Assembly (NCBI GenBank): GCA_016235915.1
Contig: JACRIC010000099.1
Coordinates: 1 to 8,434, forward strand
Source of the DNA: Candidatus Peregrinibacteria bacterium
GTDB lineage: Bacteria; Patescibacteriota; Gracilibacteria; UBA1369; JACRIC01
Direction of reading: 5' to 3'
DNA length: 8,434 nt
Shown: piece after piece, positions 6,104 to 8,434 of the stretch
Layout: each line of letters begins with the position of its first letter
Position numbering within the stretch: the stretch's first letter is position 1
Notes under the pieces: model-generated
What the model saw: the letters and a program-made list of their open reading frames with translations, nothing else
Told to the model about the DNA's origin: nothing
Database searches by the model: none
Translations under genes and position numbers: made by a program

Positions 6104-6121
6104 ATGTGGAGTGATTGGCAG

Positions 6122-6166
6122 AGATTCCTGATCAGATTTCGCTACGCGAATCTGTCAGGAATGACA
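6122..6166. repeat. Long palindrome, upstream end of cassette B
   Basis: ATTCCTGA (6124-6131) pairs with TCAGGAAT (6155-6162) and CAGATT (6133-6138) with AATCTG (6149-6154), interrupted by one unpaired T at 6132. The loop holds CGC/GCG. The outer end on the cassette's boundary side is AATGACA. The hairpin starts 2 nt after the glycosyltransferase stop. It has no following U-run, so it is a repeat and not an obvious terminator, though it could stabilise the mRNA end. Confidence 0.8.
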
Positions 6167-6168
6167 TT

Positions 6169-7302
6169 CTACCTCTCCTCATACAATTTTTCAATCCTCC
6201 TCGCCACTTTCGCAAGGTCAAAGTATTTTTGCACAGTCCGGATCCCATTTTCCCGAAATTTTTCAGCCAGTTCCGAATGTTCCAAAATCCGACAAATCGA
6301 CCGTGCCAGAAGTTCGTGATCGTTCGGATCAACCAAAAATCCATTCCGACCATCTTCAATGATTTCAGTCGGTCCGCCAAAAGGACTGGCAATCACCGGA
6401 ATGCCCGTCGCCATCGCTTCGCGAATCACTCGCCCAAAAGGTTCAGGTTCAGTCGACGCATGCACCAAAACAGAAAGTTGACGAATAAGTGGCGGGACTT
6501 CAGTTCTAAAGCCAAGAAAGAAGACTTCCCGTTCGAGATTGAGGTCATGTACCAATTCTCGTATTTTTTTCTCAAATTCCACGGTTTTCAAGTCATGCGC
6601 GCTAGAATTTCCAATAATAAGAAATCGCGTTTTCGGCAATTTCGCCGTCACTTTTCCAGCCGCGCGAATGAAATGATCCTGCCCTTTCCACCAATCAATC
6701 CGCCCCACCATTCCAACAAATCTCACGCCTTCACCGAGATTCAGTTCTTTGTGCAGACTGCGCGTTACGGGAATATTTTGAAAAAAATCGATATCCACGC
6801 CATTGGGAATAACAATAAATTTTTCATGAAAGCGCCGCGGCAACATTTTTTTATAAAAACCGCGCACAAATTCCGTTCCCACTACGATTTTCATAGGAAT
6901 TCGTATCAGGAGTTTTAAAAAAAATCGCGGAAACGTGCAATCATGAAGCATCCAGATAATCGGTTTTTTTTTGCGAATGACGGCTAGCGACCCGACAATA
7001 TGAGCGCGAATGGAATTGGTTTGCAGGAGATCGATATTTTCCGTGTCGATCAAGAGACGCAAGGCCTGAACACTTTTGTATAAGTGTTTGAGCGAGGAAA
7101 AAGTAAAAGATTTCAGCCGGGGAATGGAAAGGGAAACGACGCGCGCTTTTCTTTTTTTCGCTTTCTGAAGGTAGGCATCATTTTTTCCCGTGGCAAGAGT
7201 AAAACTGAATTGAGTATGATCAGCTTTGGCAAGAAAATCCAAAGTAAAAAGCTCCGCTCCCCCCAAGAAATCCGCCGGATCGATAATGAGAATGTGTTTC
7301 AT
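6169..7302 (-). CDS. GT4-family glycosyltransferase (GT-B fold)
   Basis: The gene encodes 377 residues, the normal length for GT4. The N-terminal Rossmann domain has GGAE (14-17), the acceptor-side loop seen in many GT4 enzymes, and no signal peptide. The linker carries IPNGVD (165-170). The C-terminal donor domain begins VGMVGRIDWWKGQD (196-209) and contains the nucleotide-sugar site EPEPFGRVIREAMATGIPVI with the E-x7-E pair E287/E295, then FGGPTEII (308-315). It transfers a sugar from a nucleotide donor with retention, probably at the cytoplasmic face of the membrane in surface glycan or glycolipid synthesis. Donor and acceptor cannot be predicted. It is first in the minus-strand run, with a promoter candidate 41 nt upstream. 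The ATG at 7302 follows a degenerate REP-like sequence by 4 nt and has no Shine-Dalgarno. Confidence 0.93.
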   Translation of the reverse strand: MKHILIIDPADFLGGAELFTLDFLAKADHTQFSFTLATGKNDAYLQKAKKRKARVVSLSIPRLKSFTFSSLKHLYKSVQALRLLIDTENIDLLQTNSIRAHIVGSLAVIRKKKPIIWMLHDCTFPRFFLKLLIRIPMKIVVGTEFVRGFYKKMLPRRFHEKFIVIPNGVDIDFFQNIPVTRSLHKELNLGEGVRFVGMVGRIDWWKGQDHFIRAAGKVTAKLPKTRFLIIGNSSAHDLKTVEFEKKIRELVHDLNLEREVFFLGFRTEVPPLIRQLSVLVHASTEPEPFGRVIREAMATGIPVIASPFGGPTEIIEDGRNGFLVDPNDHELLARSICRILEHSELAEKFRENGIRTVQKYFDLAKVARRIEKLYEER

Positions 7303-7306
7303 AAAA

Positions 7307-7331
7307 TGTCATTGCGCTTGCGACCAAGTCT
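7307..7331. repeat. Degenerate REP-like sequence before the glycosyltransferase start
   Basis: Plus strand begins TGTCATTGCGCTTGCGACC and ends AAGTCT, matching the TGTCATTGCG...AATCT frame of cassette A palindromes with changes in the loop and 3' end. It lies 4 nt from the glycosyltransferase ATG. There is no GIY-YIG gene beside it. Confidence 0.4.
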
Positions 7332-7342
7332 TTCTGAATTTC

Positions 7343-7372
7343 ATTTTACATAAAATTCTGCTACAATGAAAA
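7343..7372 (-). promoter_or_regulatory. Promoter candidate for the glycosyltransferase-led operon
   Basis: On the minus strand TTTTCA (7372-7367, 4 of 6 consensus) and TAAAAT (7348-7343, 5 of 6) are separated by 18 bp. Initiation would fall near 7336, giving a ~33-nt leader. Its -35 box shares a base with the nadK -10 on the other strand. Confidence 0.4.
7359..7367 (+). promoter_or_regulatory. Extended -10 promoter candidate for nadK
   Basis: TGCTACAAT matches the extended -10 form TGnTATAAT with one change; no good -35 lies 16-18 bp upstream, which is acceptable for an extended -10. Initiation near 7374 would give a ~229-nt leader containing the whole palindrome at 7386-7593. Confidence 0.4.
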
Positions 7373-7491
7373 TCGGTTTTTCCTCAGGAACCTCTTAAAA
7401 ATGTAACATCGTAACGAAATTTTATCCATTTTGAGCGAGACAAGAAACGACGACGAAGCCGTATCAGCACGCACGGAGCGAAGCGGAGTGC

Positions 7492-7522
7492 GTCTTCTTC
7501 TTTAAAAAAAGAGGAGGAAGAC
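7492..7522 (+). other. Apical hairpin of the nadK leader palindrome
   Basis: GTCTTCTTCTTT (7492-7503), loop of seven A (7504-7510), GAGGAGGAAGAC (7511-7522). As RNA this makes a 12-bp stem counting G-U pairs. The wobble pairs occur only if the plus strand is transcribed, which favours an RNA structure read in the nadK direction. No U-tract follows, so it is not a standard terminator. Confidence 0.5.
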
Positions 7523-7583
7523 ATTCGCTACGCTCATGTCTGGTAGCTAAAATGGTAAAATTGCAGTCGTTGGTACATTTTTC

Positions 7584-7588
7584 AGAGG
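7584..7588 (+). promoter_or_regulatory. Possible nadK Shine-Dalgarno, sequestered in the leader stem
   Basis: AGAGG lies 14 nt before the ATG at 7603, further than usual. The same bases pair with CCTCT (7391-7395) in the base of the leader palindrome, so folding would hide them. Function as a ribosome-binding site is uncertain because of the spacing. Confidence 0.3.
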
Positions 7589-7602
7589 TTCCTTCACAAG
7601 AT

Positions 7603-8434
7603 ATGGCAAATAAAGAGCTCAAACACATCGGAATTATCACCAAGTCGAATGTCCTAGCAAACAAGGATATTGTAGAAAAAACAGTGAAGGCGCTCTTGAA
7701 ATATGAGCGGGAAGTGATGTTTGACGAACATTCCGCAAAAATTTTTAACAAAAAAAAAGGATACCGTCGGAACGAAATTTTAGAAAAAAGCGATATGGTC
7801 GTAGTGCTTGGAGGGGATGGAACTCTTCTGAAAACAGCGAGGTGCGTGGGGTATCATCCGGTATTGATTTTTGGAATTAATCTCGGGCGGGTCGGATTTT
7901 TAAGTGAAATTCCTCCGGCGGATATTGAAAAAGCGCTCAAAAGGATTTTTGTAGAAAAGCGTTTCCATATTGAAAAAAGATTTATTTTGCGAGTCACGGT
8001 CTATCGCAAAGGAAAAAAGATCAAAACTTTTCTGGCGTTAAACGAAGCGGTTATCAATCAAGGTGCGTTTGCGCGGCTCATTGACCTTCGCACTGAAATA
8101 AATCAAAGAAAAGTGGCTCATTTTCGCGCTGACGGACTGATTATTTCCACGCCGACGGGTTCCACGGGTCACGCGCTTTCCGCGGGAGGGCCGATTGTCC
8201 ATCACGACATTGAGGGAATTATTTTGACACCGATTTGTCCTGCCGAGCTTGCGAACCGCGCCATTATCATTCCAAACGACCGTCAAATAAAAATCATTAT
8301 TGAAACGAAGCGTCGTGAGGAAAAAGTGGATCTCGGTCTGACTCTGGACGGACAGGAGATGTTTCCTTTGCATTACGGCGACGAGATCAAGGTGCGAAAA
8401 TCCGGCCGTGAAATTTCTTTTATTCGTTTAAGCG
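7603..8434 (+). CDS. nadK: NAD kinase (3' end beyond window)
   Basis: 277 codons are visible and the frame is still open at the edge; family length is about 270-300, so only the tail is missing. NAD kinase phosphorylates NAD+ with ATP (or polyphosphate) to make NADP+ in the cytoplasm. GGDGTLL (70-76) contains the catalytic/nucleotide aspartate D72. NE (147-148) is the NAD-binding pair, followed by ADGLIISTPTGSTGHALSAGGP (176-197), and TPICPAELANRAIIIP (209-224) is diagnostic. Most homologues have TAYSLSAGGP where this one has TGHALSAGGP, a mild variation. The ATG at 7603 begins a chain aligned with typical starts (KHIGIITK). An in-frame ATG at 7552 would add 17 residues encoded by the leader palindrome and is less likely. 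It is the only plus-strand gene, divergent from the glycosyltransferase, behind a structured ~229-nt leader. Confidence 0.96.
   Translation, partial: MANKELKHIGIITKSNVLANKDIVEKTVKALLKYEREVMFDEHSAKIFNKKKGYRRNEILEKSDMVVVLGGDGTLLKTARCVGYHPVLIFGINLGRVGFLSEIPPADIEKALKRIFVEKRFHIEKRFILRVTVYRKGKKIKTFLALNEAVINQGAFARLIDLRTEINQRKVAHFRADGLIISTPTGSTGHALSAGGPIVHHDIEGIILTPICPAELANRAIIIPNDRQIKIIIETKRREEKVDLGLTLDGQEMFPLHYGDEIKVRKSGREISFIRLS

Larger units (their letters stand above)
5779..6166 (-). mobile_element. Candidate GIY-YIG/REP cassette B
   Basis: A 388-bp unit of the same plan as cassette A (379 bp when measured between the same TGTCATT ends). Outer ends are TGTCATTCC and its complement GGAATGACA, with a palindrome inside each end and one GIY-YIG gene between. 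The upstream boundary is 2 nt after the glycosyltransferase TAG (6171-6169). The downstream boundary is 27 nt before the fusion protein ATG, with another REP-like copy in that gap. The palindromes belong to a different sequence type from those of cassette A. Mobility is inferred. Confidence 0.45.
7386..7593. repeat. Large imperfect inverted repeat in the nadK leader
   Basis: The arm 7386-7442 is the imperfect complement of 7537-7593. Its outer 10 bp, AGGAACCTCT, are perfect, then after one mismatch AAAAATGTA is perfect again, and further in AATTTTA...CCATTTT and AGACA still match. A second, inner pairing follows: GAGCGAAGC against the complement of GCTACGCTC, then the hairpin at 7492-7522. 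The left arm carries ~20-25 extra bases. The whole 208 bp could fold into one long hairpin, either as an RNA leader or as a foldback/MITE-like insertion. Smaller alternative hairpins are ACGCAC/GTGCGT (7469-7493) and GACAT/ATGTC (7520-7540). Apart from this and the promoters, the 300-bp gap 7303-7602 holds only the REP-like sequence at 7307-7331. Confidence 0.75.

Noticed and set aside
3437..6166. The palindromes as a CRISPR array
   Set aside because: The repeats are few, inverted, unevenly spaced and separated by genes; no regular spacers and no cas genes.
7552..7602. Earlier in-frame ATG for nadK at 7552
   Set aside because: The 17 added residues come from the leader inverted repeat and do not resemble NAD kinase N-termini; the ATG at 7603 fits the family start.
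7464..7751. Minus-strand 95-codon reading frame across the nadK start
   Set aside because: It is antisense to nadK and the leader palindrome, has no family features, and contains RHERSEC-like residues typical of translated repeats.
1..8434. tRNA or rRNA genes
   Set aside because: No cloverleaf with a TTCGA-type T-loop and CCA-like end, and no rRNA core sequences were seen on either strand by eye.

Overview
The window looks like chromosomal DNA of a small-genome bacterium, perhaps of the Patescibacteria/CPR type (inference). In support, the drug-pump genes are arranged as in monoderms with a separate ATPase and permease, Shine-Dalgarno sequences are mostly missing, several genes have no recognisable relatives, and GIY-YIG mini-genes with dispersed palindromes are present. 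UGA is used as a stop (the 209-residue gene), which argues against the recoded Gracilibacteria/Absconditabacteria. Phylum placement is not secure from this sequence alone.

Layout. Everything from 1 to 7302 reads on the minus strand and nadK reads on the plus strand from 7603. In minus-strand transcription order the genes are: GT4 glycosyltransferase (7302-6169), GIY-YIG gene B (6103-5816), membrane fusion protein of an ABC pump (5751-3820), GIY-YIG gene A (3775-3488), ABC ATPase (3434-2706), MacB/FtsX-type permease (2664-1435), a probable terminator, a four-helix membrane protein (1333-704), a small zinc-ribbon protein (635-402), and the first 70 codons of recA (210-1, running off the window). 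recA has its own strong promoter with an inverted repeat in the spacer. The 300-bp divergent region 7303-7602 holds back-to-back promoter candidates and a ~208-bp imperfect palindrome that would form the nadK leader.

How the genes work together. The fusion protein, ATPase and permease make one MacAB/YknXYZ-like efflux or export complex; the fusion protein has an unusually long coiled-coil hairpin. The glycosyltransferase may only share the promoter. nadK and recA are housekeeping genes bordering this accessory stretch.

Most interesting feature. Both GIY-YIG genes (51 of 95 residues identical) sit in ~380-bp cassettes bounded by inverted REP-like palindromes whose outer ends read TGTCATT. Each cassette starts 2 nt after a TAG stop and ends just before, or near, the next gene's start. 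This is the architecture of REP-associated transposase (RAYT) loci, but with a GIY-YIG nuclease in place of the Y1 transposase. REP-like ends also lie directly against the start codons of several neighbouring genes.
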